In this document: piece after piece, positions 38,550-50,054 of the stretch
Numbering within the stretch: the stretch's first letter is position 1
How the letters are laid out: each line of letters starts with the position of its first letter
Assembly (NCBI RefSeq): GCF_013002705.1
Contig: NZ_JABEND010000002.1
Location: 62,001-126,000 of the forward strand
DNA length: 64,000 bases
Origin: Nakamurella aerolata
GTDB taxonomy: Bacteria > Actinomycetota > Actinomycetes > Mycobacteriales > Nakamurellaceae
Direction: 5' to 3'
Translations under genes and position numbers: made by a program
The notes under the pieces: model-generated
What the model was told of the DNA's origin: nothing
What the model saw: the letters and a program-made list of their open reading frames with translations, nothing else
Database searches by the model: none

Positions 38550-39202
38550 GGTACCAGGCGAAGGTGTTGCGCATCGAGCCGGGAATCCTGCAAGCGGAGG
38601 ACGAGGCACGTTGGGTGGTGGCCGCCCCCGGTGAGGTACTCACCGAGCAGAGCGAGTACCGCTACAACTATCCCGCTCGCGGTGCCGGGTTCGGGTTTCT
38701 CGCCGGTCTGGCGCTCGGCGCCAGCTACCTGTTGGGTCCGGCCTCCGTCTGGATCGGCTGGCTGTTGGTCCCGCTCGGCCTGCTCGGCGGCTTCGCCTGG
38801 CGAAAGTGGTTGGTGCCGCGCACCTCTCGGCTGGGACGGCAACTGCGCTCCGGACGTGCCGTGCTGCTCTCCGACGACGAGATCAACAGGCAGATCGTCG
38901 CGCTCGCCCGCCAGTCCGGCCCGATGTACTGGGAACTGGCCGGGCTCGCCAAGCGCAGGGACGAGCTCAGGGTGCAGGTCCGCGACCGCACTCTGAGCCC
39001 GGCAGCCAGGACGGTGGCGCGGGAAGAACTCAACACGCAGGGCCAGGCGCTGGCCGTCGGGCTGGCGCAGGGCGCGATGGTGGAGGCGATGGCGGCACTG
39101 ACCGGGACCGACGGCGGGATCGCCGGCGCCGGCCTAGTGAACTCGCAGCTCTACCTGAACCTGGAGGGCGGCAAAGCGGCCCTGCTCGACCTGGACTCCT
39201 GA
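38546..39202 (+). CDS. Uncharacterised membrane protein, partner of the preceding gene
   Basis: 218 aa, family not recognised. It starts at ATG 38546 within the ATGA overlap. Residues 1-40 look like a beta-rich soluble part, two helices follow (about 46-62 and 65-82, GFLAGLALGASYLL and WIGWLLVPLGLLGGF), and the rest is a helical charged domain ending in a beta segment (SQLYLNLEGGKAALLDLDS). Close coupling to the previous gene argues for a two-protein membrane complex. Confidence 0.75.
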   Translation: MRYQAKVLRIEPGILQAEDEARWVVAAPGEVLTEQSEYRYNYPARGAGFGFLAGLALGASYLLGPASVWIGWLLVPLGLLGGFAWRKWLVPRTSRLGRQLRSGRAVLLSDDEINRQIVALARQSGPMYWELAGLAKRRDELRVQVRDRTLSPAARTVAREELNTQGQALAVGLAQGAMVEAMAALTGTDGGIAGAGLVNSQLYLNLEGGKAALLDLDS

Positions 39203-39234
39203 ACCGGGCGGCGTGGTTCCAGGAGTCGATACAC

Positions 39235-39255
39235 GGCTCCCACATGTTGGGAGCC
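39235..39255. terminator. Small perfect hairpin after the membrane-protein pair
   Basis: GGCTCCCA and TGGGAGCC pair over 8 bp with a CATGT loop, 33 bases after the stop codon. There is no T tract; probably a terminator of the upstream pair. Confidence 0.5.
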
Positions 39256-39286
39256 CGGTGTGCGTGGAAGCGCCCCGTCCGCCCAG

Positions 39287-39340
39287 TAAGCTGGAGCTTC
39301 CATCGGGGTCGGCTCACCAGCCCGCTGGCCCCGACCCTTT
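39287..39340 (+). promoter_or_regulatory. Promoter box and leader hairpin of the ask-asd operon
   Basis: TAAGCT at 39287-39292 is a possible -10. The transcript would then begin near 39299 and immediately fold a hairpin with arms 39306-39312 (GGGTCGG) and 39331-39337 (CCGACCC), followed by TTT. It ends 27 bases before the aspartokinase start and could act as an attenuator. Confidence 0.4.
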
Positions 39341-39366
39341 CGTGACTGCCAACGGAGAGGCGTGCG

Positions 39367-41737
<2,371 letters not shown>

Positions 41738-41821
41738 GCAATTCGGCAGATCGGCTCACCCGGCCCGGCTCGGTTCAACTCGGTTCAGCGGGCGCCGCTG
41801 GGACTTCGTGAGAGGACGACG

Positions 41822-43531
41822 ATGACCGCTCAACACACCGCAGGCACCGGCGCCGTACTGGGCGCACGCACGCTGCTGGTCGACCGACGGGAAGATCTCG
41901 ACGCCGCGGTCCGCGACTTCCGCTGGCCGGAGCTGACCGAGTTCAACTGGGGTCTTGAGTGGTTCGACGTGCTCGCCGCCGAACATCCGGATCGGCCCGC
42001 GCTCACCATCGTCGAAGAAGACGGCTCGGTGACATCGGCCAGTTACCAGCAGCTGTCGCAGCGGTCTGACCAACTCGCCAACCATCTGCGTGCGCTTGGG
42101 GTGCGGCGCGGGCAGCGCATCGTGTTGATGCTCGGCAACCAGATCGAGCTGTGGGAAACGATTCTCGCCGCGATCAAGCTCGGTGCCGTGATCATCCCGG
42201 CGAGTACGCTGCTGGCGCCTGCCGACCTGACCGACCGCGTTTCCCGCGGCGGCGCCCAGTACGTCGTCGCCCGGTCGCAGGACGCCGCCGGGTTTTCGGG
42301 CGTGCCCGACTCGGTGGTGCGGATCAGCGTCGGCGCCGACACCCCTGACGGCTGGCACGCGTTCGCCGAATCCCACAACGCGCCGGTCGAGTTCCAGCCG
42401 GACGGCCCTACTGCGGCCGACTCGACGCTGCTGCTGTACTTCACCTCGGGCACGACGGCGCTGCCGAAGCTGGTGGAGCACACCCACGTCTCGTACCCTG
42501 TCGGACACCTGTCGACGGTGTACTGGGTGGGGCTGCGGCCGGGCGACGTGCACCTGAACATCTCGTCCCCCGGATGGGCAAAACACGCATGGTCCAACGT
42601 GTTCGCGCCGTGGCTGGCCGGCGCCACCGTGTTCATCTACAACTACACCCGGTTCGACGCCTCGGCACTGATGAGGGTGATGGGCGAGCACGGCGTCACC
42701 ACCTTCTGTGCGCCCCCTACGGTCTGGCGGATGCTGATTCAGGCTGATCTTTCGCAACTGGCCACCCCGCCGCGCGAGGCGATCGCGGCGGGCGAGCCGC
42801 TGAACCCCGAGGTGATCGACCGGGTCCGCAAAGGTTGGGGCGTCACCATTCGCGACGGGTTCGGCCAGACCGAGACGACGCTGGCGGTGGCCAACACGCC
42901 GGGCCAACCGGTGAAGGACGGCTCGATGGGCCGCCCGCTGCCCGGCTACCCCGTTGTGCTGATCGACCCTGCCACCGGTGAACTCGCCGACGAGGGCGAG
43001 ATCTGTTTCGACCTTGACCACCGCCCGCTGGGCCTGACGCCCGGCTACTTCGGCGACGAAGAGCGCACCGCGGAAGCCATGCGGGACGGCTACTACCACA
43101 CCGGCGACGTCGGCTCCCGCGACCACGACGGATACATCACCTATGTTGGCAGGGCCGATGATGTTTTCAAGGCCTCCGACTACCGAATCTCGCCGTTCGA
43201 ACTGGAATCGGTGCTGATCGAGCATCCAGCGGTCGCGGAGGCGGCGGTGGTGCCATCGCCGGATCCGGTGCGGCTGGCGGTGCCGAAGGCGTACGTGGTG
43301 CTGGCCGACGGGCACCAGCCGAACGCGGACACCGCCCGCGACATTCTGGCCTACGCGCGCGAGCAGCTGGCACCGTACAAGCGCATCCGCAGGCTGGAGT
43401 TCACCGACCTGCCGAAGACCATTTCCGGCAAGATCCGCCGGGTGGAACTACGTGGACGCGAGCAACACCTGCATCCGGACGGCGCACCCGTCGACGGCGA
43501 GTTCCGTTGGGAAGACCTGGTTCAGGACTAG
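41822..43531 (+). CDS. Medium-chain acyl-CoA synthetase-like AMP-forming ligase
   Basis: 569 aa ANL-superfamily enzyme. N-terminal FNWGLEWFDVLA and LEHTH-like patches fit the ACSM/MACS group. ATP motif is YFTSGTTALPKLVEH, where Ala213 replaces the usual Gly. Later motifs: DGFGQTETT, YHTGDVGSRDHDGYITYVGRADDVFKASDYRISPFELE, and catalytic lysine in LPKTISGKIRRVELR. AGAGGA precedes the ATG. It would activate a short or medium-chain or aromatic carboxylate to its CoA ester. Neighbouring genes give no substrate clue. Confidence 0.9.
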   Translation: MTAQHTAGTGAVLGARTLLVDRREDLDAAVRDFRWPELTEFNWGLEWFDVLAAEHPDRPALTIVEEDGSVTSASYQQLSQRSDQLANHLRALGVRRGQRIVLMLGNQIELWETILAAIKLGAVIIPASTLLAPADLTDRVSRGGAQYVVARSQDAAGFSGVPDSVVRISVGADTPDGWHAFAESHNAPVEFQPDGPTAADSTLLLYFTSGTTALPKLVEHTHVSYPVGHLSTVYWVGLRPGDVHLNISSPGWAKHAWSNVFAPWLAGATVFIYNYTRFDASALMRVMGEHGVTTFCAPPTVWRMLIQADLSQLATPPREAIAAGEPLNPEVIDRVRKGWGVTIRDGFGQTETTLAVANTPGQPVKDGSMGRPLPGYPVVLIDPATGELADEGEICFDLDHRPLGLTPGYFGDEERTAEAMRDGYYHTGDVGSRDHDGYITYVGRADDVFKASDYRISPFELESVLIEHPAVAEAAVVPSPDPVRLAVPKAYVVLADGHQPNADTARDILAYAREQLAPYKRIRRLEFTDLPKTISGKIRRVELRGREQHLHPDGAPVDGEFRWEDLVQD

Positions 43532-43535
43532 TTTT

Positions 43536-44600
43536 CTACTCGCCGGTCAGACCGTCGATCGACTCCCTGATCAGATCGGCGTGGCCGTTGTCCCTGGCAT
43601 ATTCCTCGACCAGATGCACCATGATCCAACGCACCGAGAAGTGCTCGCCGCTCCGGTCCGCCTTGGCGGAGAGCGCATCGCCACCGCCGGCCTGCCAGGC
43701 GGCGCGCAGTCTGCTGTCGGTGTCGGTGTTCTGCGCACCGAACGCGTCGAGCAGTTCCGCGCCGCCCGATCCGATGGCACTGTGCCAATCCCAATCGGCG
43801 TCGACGCTCCAGTCGACACTCGCCCACGGCTCGGCCTGGCCCTGGCCGTCCAGAACCTCTTGGGTCCAATAGTTCTCGACGTAGGTCAGGTGCCCGAGCA
43901 TGCCGGCGAGGGTGAGGTCGGACGGCGGATGCGGGGTCGCCAAGTGTTCGGTGGTGAGCCCGGAGACCTTCCAGCGCAAGGTGTCTCGGTGGAAGTTGAG
44001 AAACCCGAGCAGGGTGTCGAACTCGGACCCGTGCAGCGGCGGGTCAGTGCGTTGCGGTTCGGCGGCTGCGGCGCGGGCCGGCGCCGGCAGCAGCGCCGAC
44101 CCCAGCTGGGCGCTGACCGCATCGGCGGTCTGGGCGACGGTGAGATCGCTGGTGTCCAGCCGCAGCCCTGGTTGATCGGTCCAGCCGCGCAGCTCGGCGT
44201 CCATGCCGCGCCAGAATTGCAACACCTGCTTGTGCCGGTCCGCATCGCGGCGCTCGGCGGCCGCGAGGCTCGGTGCCAGCAGCACGAAGTGCAGCGGCTG
44301 GTCGAGCAGTTCCCGGTAGGTCTGCAGCAGGCCAGGCCAGAGCACGATGTCGTCGATGAAGACGTCGAACCCGGCGGCGGCGTAGTTGTTGGCCAGCGCG
44401 CAGGTGTTCCGGCGTCGCACGGCCAGTTGCGCGTCCGCCTCCGCCGCCGGTTCACCACCGGGCGGCACCTGCCCGTTGACGACGAACTCGGACCCGATCC
44501 GGTCGCCCTCAAGATGCACCGAGCGGGGCGAACGATCGGCCAGTTCCCTTGCCACGCTGGACTTCCCGGCACCGGGGATACCGGACAGCAACACGATCAC
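43536..44600 (-). CDS. Fusion of a P-loop kinase-like domain with a DinB/DUF664 domain
   Basis: 354 aa from GTG 44600 (AGGAG upstream; the start also overlaps the previous stop by GTGA). Residues 1-165 form a small AAA_33/CPT-like kinase: Walker A SGIPGAGKSSVAREL, HLEGDRIGSEFVVNG, and FDVFIDDIVLWPGLLQTY. Residues about 190-354 form a DinB-like four-helix domain (FDTLLGFLNFHRDTLRWKVSGL, MLGHLTYVENYWTQEV, VRWIMVHLVEEYARDNGHADLIRESIDGL) with His residues for a metal site. Both domains are common alone; the fusion is unusual. It is last in a four-gene overlapped operon. Confidence 0.85.
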   Translation of the reverse strand: MIVLLSGIPGAGKSSVARELADRSPRSVHLEGDRIGSEFVVNGQVPPGGEPAAEADAQLAVRRRNTCALANNYAAAGFDVFIDDIVLWPGLLQTYRELLDQPLHFVLLAPSLAAAERRDADRHKQVLQFWRGMDAELRGWTDQPGLRLDTSDLTVAQTADAVSAQLGSALLPAPARAAAAEPQRTDPPLHGSEFDTLLGFLNFHRDTLRWKVSGLTTEHLATPHPPSDLTLAGMLGHLTYVENYWTQEVLDGQGQAEPWASVDWSVDADWDWHSAIGSGGAELLDAFGAQNTDTDSRLRAAWQAGGGDALSAKADRSGEHFSVRWIMVHLVEEYARDNGHADLIRESIDGLTGE

Positions 44601-45700
44601 GGTGGCTCCTTGGTCTCGGCGCAGCTGACCGTGGCCAGCGTGGAGGATTGTGCCAGCGGGCCGGCCTCGGACGCCACCACATATCCGCAGCCGTCGTCCA
44701 GCCCGGTGATGCCCTCGGCCTGATCGGCGTCCGGCATCGACAGTCGCCGCACCGGCCAGCGGTAGAACTCGGCGGGGTCGGCGCCGGGACCGGGCGCGGT
44801 GTACTGCAGCACCTGGTCGTAGGTCAGCAGCAACACCCGAGCCGGCATAGCCGGTGTGCCGGCGCCGTAGTACGCATCGGTGACCACCGTCCCGGTGACG
44901 AGGGACTGCAGCGGCACCGTGGGCCGTGGCGGGGTGAAGCTCCCGGCCAGCTGCAGCTCGCCACCTCCGCGGGCACCACGGAAAACCCGATGTGGCAGCA
45001 CCTTTCCACCGGCGGTTGCCGGTTTGTCGATGATCAGCACATCGCCGTTCGGGGCGATCAGCAACGCCTCGGCATTGCGCCGGCGGACGCCATCGGGGCC
45101 CGCGGGATAGCGGTAGGTCCAGGCTTCGGCAGCGGCCCGCCACTGCGGCGCGGACGGCATCGGCGCGCGGTAGACGGTGACGGTGCTTCGGGCTTCACCG
45201 ATGTCGCCGATGTACAGGCACCGCTCCGCAGCGCCGGCGCCGCACGGTGCGCCGGCGAGGGCTTCGATGTTGCTGGCATCGACGCCGTCAAGGGTGACCG
45301 TGGCCAGCGACGTGCCGTCCGGCCGCACCGCGGTGACCGGTTGCGGTCCGGCGCCGTCGTCGGCGACCAGCAGTACCCCGGGGTCGGCGCCGGCAGCGAT
45401 GCCGGAGATCTCGCTGCCGGCAGCCGGCGGTAGCGCTACTTTCGGTTGCGGTGCCGGCGCTGTGCCGGCGACGGCGGCCGACGATCGCGACGGAGAGCCG
45501 GACGGCGAGCTGATGGTGCTGGAGGGCGTCGATCCCGATGGCGGCGGCGAACTCGGCGGTGCCGGCGCCCGCGTAGTGCCCGGTGCGGTGGCGTCACTCC
45601 CGCTGCTCGGGTCGGCGGGGGTGACGCCGCGACACCCCGCCAACACCACCACGAGCACGGCGGCCAGTGCTGCCGACCGGCGGCCGGTGCCGATCTTCAC
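44597..45700 (-). CDS. Uncharacterised secreted lipoprotein, probably beta-propeller
   Basis: 367 aa. GTG 45700 lies in a GTGA overlap with the upstream peptidase stop, close behind AGGAGG; the N-terminus KIGTGRRSAALAAVLVVVLAGC is a lipoprotein signal. A Pro/Ser/Thr linker (about 25-80) precedes repeated strand-rich units: ISGIAAGADPGVLLVADD, IEALAGAPCGAGAAERCLYIGDIG, AEALLIAPNGDVLIIDKP, AEGITGLDDGCGYVVASEAG. These resemble propeller blades found in secreted actinobacterial proteins with SdiA-regulated or esterase-like folds. Function unknown; translation is coupled to the peptidase. Confidence 0.75.
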   Translation of the reverse strand: MKIGTGRRSAALAAVLVVVLAGCRGVTPADPSSGSDATAPGTTRAPAPPSSPPPSGSTPSSTISSPSGSPSRSSAAVAGTAPAPQPKVALPPAAGSEISGIAAGADPGVLLVADDGAGPQPVTAVRPDGTSLATVTLDGVDASNIEALAGAPCGAGAAERCLYIGDIGEARSTVTVYRAPMPSAPQWRAAAEAWTYRYPAGPDGVRRRNAEALLIAPNGDVLIIDKPATAGGKVLPHRVFRGARGGGELQLAGSFTPPRPTVPLQSLVTGTVVTDAYYGAGTPAMPARVLLLTYDQVLQYTAPGPGADPAEFYRWPVRRLSMPDADQAEGITGLDDGCGYVVASEAGPLAQSSTLATVSCAETKEPP

Positions 45701-47646
45701 GACCTCCTGGCAGCTTCGCGCAGCTTGTCCAGCGCGAACCGGACGGAGAGGGCGACCTGGCGGATCCGCTCGTCCACCACCATGCTGCCGTGGCCCGCAT
45801 CGTAGCTGTAGACGACAAAATCGTTGCCCTGCCGGGTCAATGCGTGCAGGTAGTTCTCCACCTGGCCGGCGGGGCAGCGCGGGTCGTTCCGACCGAACAG
45901 CACGGCCAGCGGTGCCCGCACCTGTTCGATCCAGCTCAGCGGCGACGAGTCGATGTACTTGTCCGGCACGTCGTCGGGAGAACCGCCGAACAGCGCGCGA
46001 TCGTACGAGCGCAGTGGCTCCATCTCCTGCTGGTAGGCGGCCGGATAATCGGCCACCGGGACGCCGGCGATCCCGACGGCCCAACGGCTGGGCTGAGCGC
46101 CGAGGCCGAGCAGCGTCAGGAAGCCGCCCCAGGATGCGCCGACCAGCACACACTGTTCGGCGTCGACCACGCCCCACCGGATCAAATGGTCTTGCACCGC
46201 AGCCAGATCGGCGAGTTCGGTGTGCCCGACCCTGGCGCTGAGCGCGTCGCGCCACTGGCTGCCGTACCCGGACGAGCCGCGGTAATTGACCTGCACAACG
46301 GTGAATCCGGCGTCCAGCCAGGCGGCGCGTTCGGCGTCGAAGCTGTCGTCGTCCACGTCTTCCGGCCCACCGTGCACCAGAAACGCCGCCCGCCGCGGCG
46401 TATTGGTGAATCCCTTGGCCGACAACGGATTCTCGCCGGGCGGCGTGGCCACGAAGACGTGGATCCTGCCACCGGGGCCGTCGACCCACAGGTCGGTGAG
46501 CGGCTGTGACTCCGGGGCCGGCTCGCCAGGGGGATCCAGCAGCCGGGTGGGAGCTCCGGACTCCAAGCCGAGCGCGACCGGCCCGGCGAGCGCGTAGCTG
46601 GCGGCCGGCTGGGCCCCGCTGGAGTGGCGGTACCAGACTCCGCCGTCGGGCCGGGCCACCGCCGTGTCGAGCACGCCGGCCGGGGTCGGAATGCGGTGCA
46701 GCGCCTTGGATGTCAAGTGGTAGCGGAACAGCTCGCTGCGGCCCTCGTGCTGGTGGACAACGATCACCGCGGTGCCGTCGTCGGAGAACGCGCCGGAGAG
46801 CTGGCCGGGCAGGTCGATCGGCAACTCGCTGACCTGCCCGTCAACCGGATCCCAGATCAGCAGCTCGTCGCGGCCGCGCCGCTCGTGCCCGACCAGCAGC
46901 CGGTTGTCGCCGGGCACCGGCGAGAACTCGATGGCGTACAAGCCTTTTCCGTCACCGTCGTCGAGTTCGCCGACCACGGTGCCGGGGCCGTCGGCCTGCT
47001 CGCCGGACCCGGTCCCGATCGCCAGCACCCGGATCGCCGGGTACCGCACGTCGCCGCGCTCGGAATGCGAGAGCGCCCACAGCGACTCATCGCGGGACAA
47101 CGCCGCGACGCTGGCGTCCGCGGCGTTGCGGTAGACCACTTCGATGTCGCCACCGTTGCGGCGGGCGTGGATACGGGTGCCGTCGTCGTCGGTGAAACCG
47201 GCCAGCACCACCCGTTGCCCCACCTCGAGGCCGGCCGGATATCCGGGAGCGACACCCGGCAGCGCTTCGCCGGCCGAACCAGGGGGCGAACCGAACGGCT
47301 GCGCCATCCAGCTGCCGAACTCATCACCGGCGTCGTCGTCGAACCACCACAACCCCATGCCGTTCGCGGACAGCGTGCCAAGGGTGGTGCCGTCCTCGCG
47401 CTCGGTGCACTGCCAGTACTCCGGCGTCGCCCCGCCGAGCTCTGCGCAGTACAGCTCGTAGACACCGGTGGCGTTCGAGATGAAAACGGCGCGCTGCGGA
47501 TTGTCCCGAACCGGCTGCGGCATCGAATGACGAGTAGCGAGAAAACGCTGCCGCCAACGCTTTTCGGCAGCGCTGTCGTCCAGGGCGGCGTCCGGCACCG
47601 TCGCCGCGGGGAACTCGGCGGTGCTGTCCGGTTGCTCGGTGCTCAA
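45697..47646 (-). CDS. Prolyl-oligopeptidase-family (S9) serine peptidase
   Basis: 649 aa, cytoplasmic (no signal). TTG 47646 overlaps the upstream stop by TTGA; the open frame extends further but runs into the FAH gene. The N-terminal two-thirds is a beta-propeller. The alpha/beta-hydrolase C-terminus has the nucleophile in VGASWGGFLTLLGL, the Asp in FGRNDPRCPAGQ and His in YDAGHGSMV. It would cleave short peptides, acyl-peptides or related amides. Second gene in the operon. Confidence 0.9.
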   Translation of the reverse strand: MSTEQPDSTAEFPAATVPDAALDDSAAEKRWRQRFLATRHSMPQPVRDNPQRAVFISNATGVYELYCAELGGATPEYWQCTEREDGTTLGTLSANGMGLWWFDDDAGDEFGSWMAQPFGSPPGSAGEALPGVAPGYPAGLEVGQRVVLAGFTDDDGTRIHARRNGGDIEVVYRNAADASVAALSRDESLWALSHSERGDVRYPAIRVLAIGTGSGEQADGPGTVVGELDDGDGKGLYAIEFSPVPGDNRLLVGHERRGRDELLIWDPVDGQVSELPIDLPGQLSGAFSDDGTAVIVVHQHEGRSELFRYHLTSKALHRIPTPAGVLDTAVARPDGGVWYRHSSGAQPAASYALAGPVALGLESGAPTRLLDPPGEPAPESQPLTDLWVDGPGGRIHVFVATPPGENPLSAKGFTNTPRRAAFLVHGGPEDVDDDSFDAERAAWLDAGFTVVQVNYRGSSGYGSQWRDALSARVGHTELADLAAVQDHLIRWGVVDAEQCVLVGASWGGFLTLLGLGAQPSRWAVGIAGVPVADYPAAYQQEMEPLRSYDRALFGGSPDDVPDKYIDSSPLSWIEQVRAPLAVLFGRNDPRCPAGQVENYLHALTRQGNDFVVYSYDAGHGSMVVDERIRQVALSVRFALDKLREAARRS

Positions 47647-48482
47647 GCCTGCCCACACACCTGGCGAGCTCTGCCGAGACCGGAGATCTCGACCTCCATC
47701 ACGTCGCCGGCCTTCAGGTAGGGGAACCGGCCGGACAGTGCGACACCCTGCGGGGTGCCGGTGTTGATCACATCGCCCGGCTCCAGCACCGCGTACTGCG
47801 ACAGGTGGTGAACGATGGTCGGCACGTCGAAGATCATGTCGGCGGTGCTGGAATCCTGCCGCGGCTCGCCGTTCACCCAGCTCTGCAGCCGCAGATTGCC
47901 GGGGTCGACCTCGTCCGCCGGGACCAGCGACGGCCCCAGCGGGTTGAAGGTGGCGCAGCACTTGCCCTTTGACCACTGCCCGCCGGACTGCTCCAGCTGG
48001 AAGGCGCGCTCGGACACGTCGTTGGACACCGCGTAACCGGCGATGTGATCCCAGGCGTCCTGCACCGACTCAAGGTAGGCGGCGCGTTTGCCGATGACGA
48101 TCGCCAGCTCCACCTCCCAATCGGTCTTGACCGAACCGCGGGGGATGAGCACCTCGTCGTCCGGCCCGATGACGGTGTTCGGGGTCTTGAAGAACAGCAC
48201 GGGGACCTTCGGCGGTTCGGCGCCGGACTCGGCGGCGTGCGCGGCGTAGTTCATGCCGACGCACCACACGGCCTGCGGGCGGGCGAGGGGTGCACCGATG
48301 CGCTGGCCGGCGATGTCGATCTCGGGGAGGCTGTCGAACCGCTCGCGCACCGCGGCGATGCCGCCGGAGGCCAGGAACTCGCCGTCGATGTCGGCGGTGA
48401 GCCCGGACAGGTCGCGGACCTGCCCGTTGTGGACCGCGACGGGGCGTTCGGCCCCGAGTTCTCCGATGCGCTGCAACTGCAC
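47643..48482 (-). CDS. Fumarylacetoacetate-hydrolase-family enzyme
   Basis: 279 aa from GTG 48482 (GAGAGGA upstream). FAH fold: WCVGMNYAAHAAESG, FFKTPNTVIGPDDEVLIPRGSVKTDWEVELAIVIGKRA with the metal-binding Glu-x-Glu, GYAVSNDVSERAFQ, and DVINTGTPQGVALS. Family members hydrolyse or decarboxylate 2-oxo-carboxylates such as acylpyruvates and oxaloacetate. It is the first gene of the four-gene overlapped operon and faces the DUF2510 gene divergently. Confidence 0.92.
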   Translation of the reverse strand: MQLQRIGELGAERPVAVHNGQVRDLSGLTADIDGEFLASGGIAAVRERFDSLPEIDIAGQRIGAPLARPQAVWCVGMNYAAHAAESGAEPPKVPVLFFKTPNTVIGPDDEVLIPRGSVKTDWEVELAIVIGKRAAYLESVQDAWDHIAGYAVSNDVSERAFQLEQSGGQWSKGKCCATFNPLGPSLVPADEVDPGNLRLQSWVNGEPRQDSSTADMIFDVPTIVHHLSQYAVLEPGDVINTGTPQGVALSGRFPYLKAGDVMEVEISGLGRARQVCGQA

Positions 48483-48653
48483 TGTGCGTCCTCTCGCCGA
48501 GTTCTCTTGGCCCTCGCTTGGCTCTCGCCTGACCCGGCACCGACCCGACGCTGCCGCGTCGGCGCGGGTGCCCAGTGCATGATTCCAGACCCACATCGCG
48601 AGATTCCGCCGGTACCGCACCCGGTGGGCCGATCGCGCTGCCACACTGGCGGA

Positions 48654-49808
48654 GTGAGCAATCCCGTCGCTGGTTGGTACCCCGATCCGAACGGAGAGGC
48701 CGGCGGGCAGTCGATGCTGCGCTGGTGGAACGGTGCGTCGTGGACGGCGCACGTGCGGCCGGCCGCCGATCCGTCACCGTCGGCCGCGTCGGCACCCCGC
48801 CCTGCGCCGGCCGCTCAGCCGCGGCAGCAGTCCACCCAGCACGTCGCCGGATCCGAATACGGCGGTCGCATGCGATTCGGCGGGGCGCCGCCACCGGAGC
48901 CGGAACCGGAACCGGCGCGTCCAGGCCAGTTCGTCAACGAAGCCTCCGGCGGTGCGGCCCGGTCTCAGGCGCCGGGACAGTATCCGGCGGCGGCACAGTA
49001 TCCGTCCCCGCAGCGACCGGCACCGCGGCAGCCGGCCCCGCAGCAATCGGCTCCGCAGCGGTCCGGGCGGTTCACCAACCAGGCGGGTACGCCGCCGAAC
49101 CAGGGCTATCCGCCGGCCGCTGCCGGGGTAGGGCAGGCGCCGGCAGCCCCGCCCCCACCGTCGTACGGGCAGCAGGCTGGGCCTTCTGGGCAGCCAGGTT
49201 CCGGCGGCCGGAACGTGTTCACCGAGAGCACGTTCGTTGTCTCGCAGAAGCGGAAGCTGATCGAGCTGACCAACGAGTACGACGTGTACGGCACCGACGG
49301 CGCGGTGATCGGGCGCGTGGTGCAGGTGGGGCAGTCCGGTCTGAAGAAGGCCTTCCGGTTCGTCTCCAGCTACGACCAGTTCCTCACCCACCGGCTGGAG
49401 GTGCGCGATGCCTCGGGGCAGGTGCTGTTGCTGCTGACCAGGCCGGCGAAGGTGTTCAAATCGACGCTGCTGGTGCAGGCGCCGGACGGCAGTGAGATCG
49501 GTCGGCTGGTGCAGCGCAACGTGTTTGGCCGCATCCGGTTCGGGCTGGAGGCCGGGGGCGCCGACGTCGGGTCGCTGAACGCCGAGAACTGGATCGCGTG
49601 GGATTTCCACATCCAGGACGCGTCCGGGCGCGAGTGCGGGCGCATCACCAAAACCTTCGAGGGGGTGCTGACCACCATGTTCACCACCGCCGACAAATAC
49701 CTGGTGCAGTTGGATCCCCAGCTGGACGGGCCGCTCAAGGCGCTGGCCGTTGCGGCGGCGCTGTGCGTGGACACCGCCCTGAAGCAGGACTCGCGCGGCT
49801 TCGGCTGA
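48654..49808 (+). CDS. DUF2510 plus phospholipid-scramblase/LURP-like protein
   Basis: 384 aa from GTG 48654; CACACT six bases upstream suggests leaderless transcription. N-terminal DUF2510 motif AGWYPDPNGEAGGQSMLRWWNGASWTAHV, then a Pro/Gln/Ala-rich linker (about 45-180), then a tubby-like domain of the scramblase/LURP-one group: FTESTFVVSQKRKLIELTNEYDVYGTDGAVIGRVVQ, LEVRDASGQVLLLLTRPAKVFKSTLLV, WDFHIQDASGRECGRITKTFEG. Such proteins may touch membranes or act as scaffolds; no enzyme role can be assigned. Confidence 0.85.
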   Translation: MSNPVAGWYPDPNGEAGGQSMLRWWNGASWTAHVRPAADPSPSAASAPRPAPAAQPRQQSTQHVAGSEYGGRMRFGGAPPPEPEPEPARPGQFVNEASGGAARSQAPGQYPAAAQYPSPQRPAPRQPAPQQSAPQRSGRFTNQAGTPPNQGYPPAAAGVGQAPAAPPPPSYGQQAGPSGQPGSGGRNVFTESTFVVSQKRKLIELTNEYDVYGTDGAVIGRVVQVGQSGLKKAFRFVSSYDQFLTHRLEVRDASGQVLLLLTRPAKVFKSTLLVQAPDGSEIGRLVQRNVFGRIRFGLEAGGADVGSLNAENWIAWDFHIQDASGRECGRITKTFEGVLTTMFTTADKYLVQLDPQLDGPLKALAVAAALCVDTALKQDSRGFG

Positions 49809-49901
49809 GCGGTGCCGCGGTGCGCGTCCGCACCGGCGCTGCAGGCCGGCGCTTATTGGTGCGGAGCACCGGTCGGCATCGGATAGACTCGATCCGGTCT
49901 T

Positions 49902-49978
<77 letters not shown>

Positions 49979-50023
49979 ATCGCAAGTGGGGCCCGCATGC
50001 TGTTCGCGGGCCCCACTTGCGAT
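49979..50023 (+). terminator. Terminator of tRNA-Pro
   Basis: An 18-bp perfect hairpin starts at the base after the CCA: arms 49979-49996 and 50006-50023, 9-base loop, then TTTG. Confidence 0.9.
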
Positions 50024-50054
50024 TTGACGAGACGGTCATAGATCAGAGGTCAAA

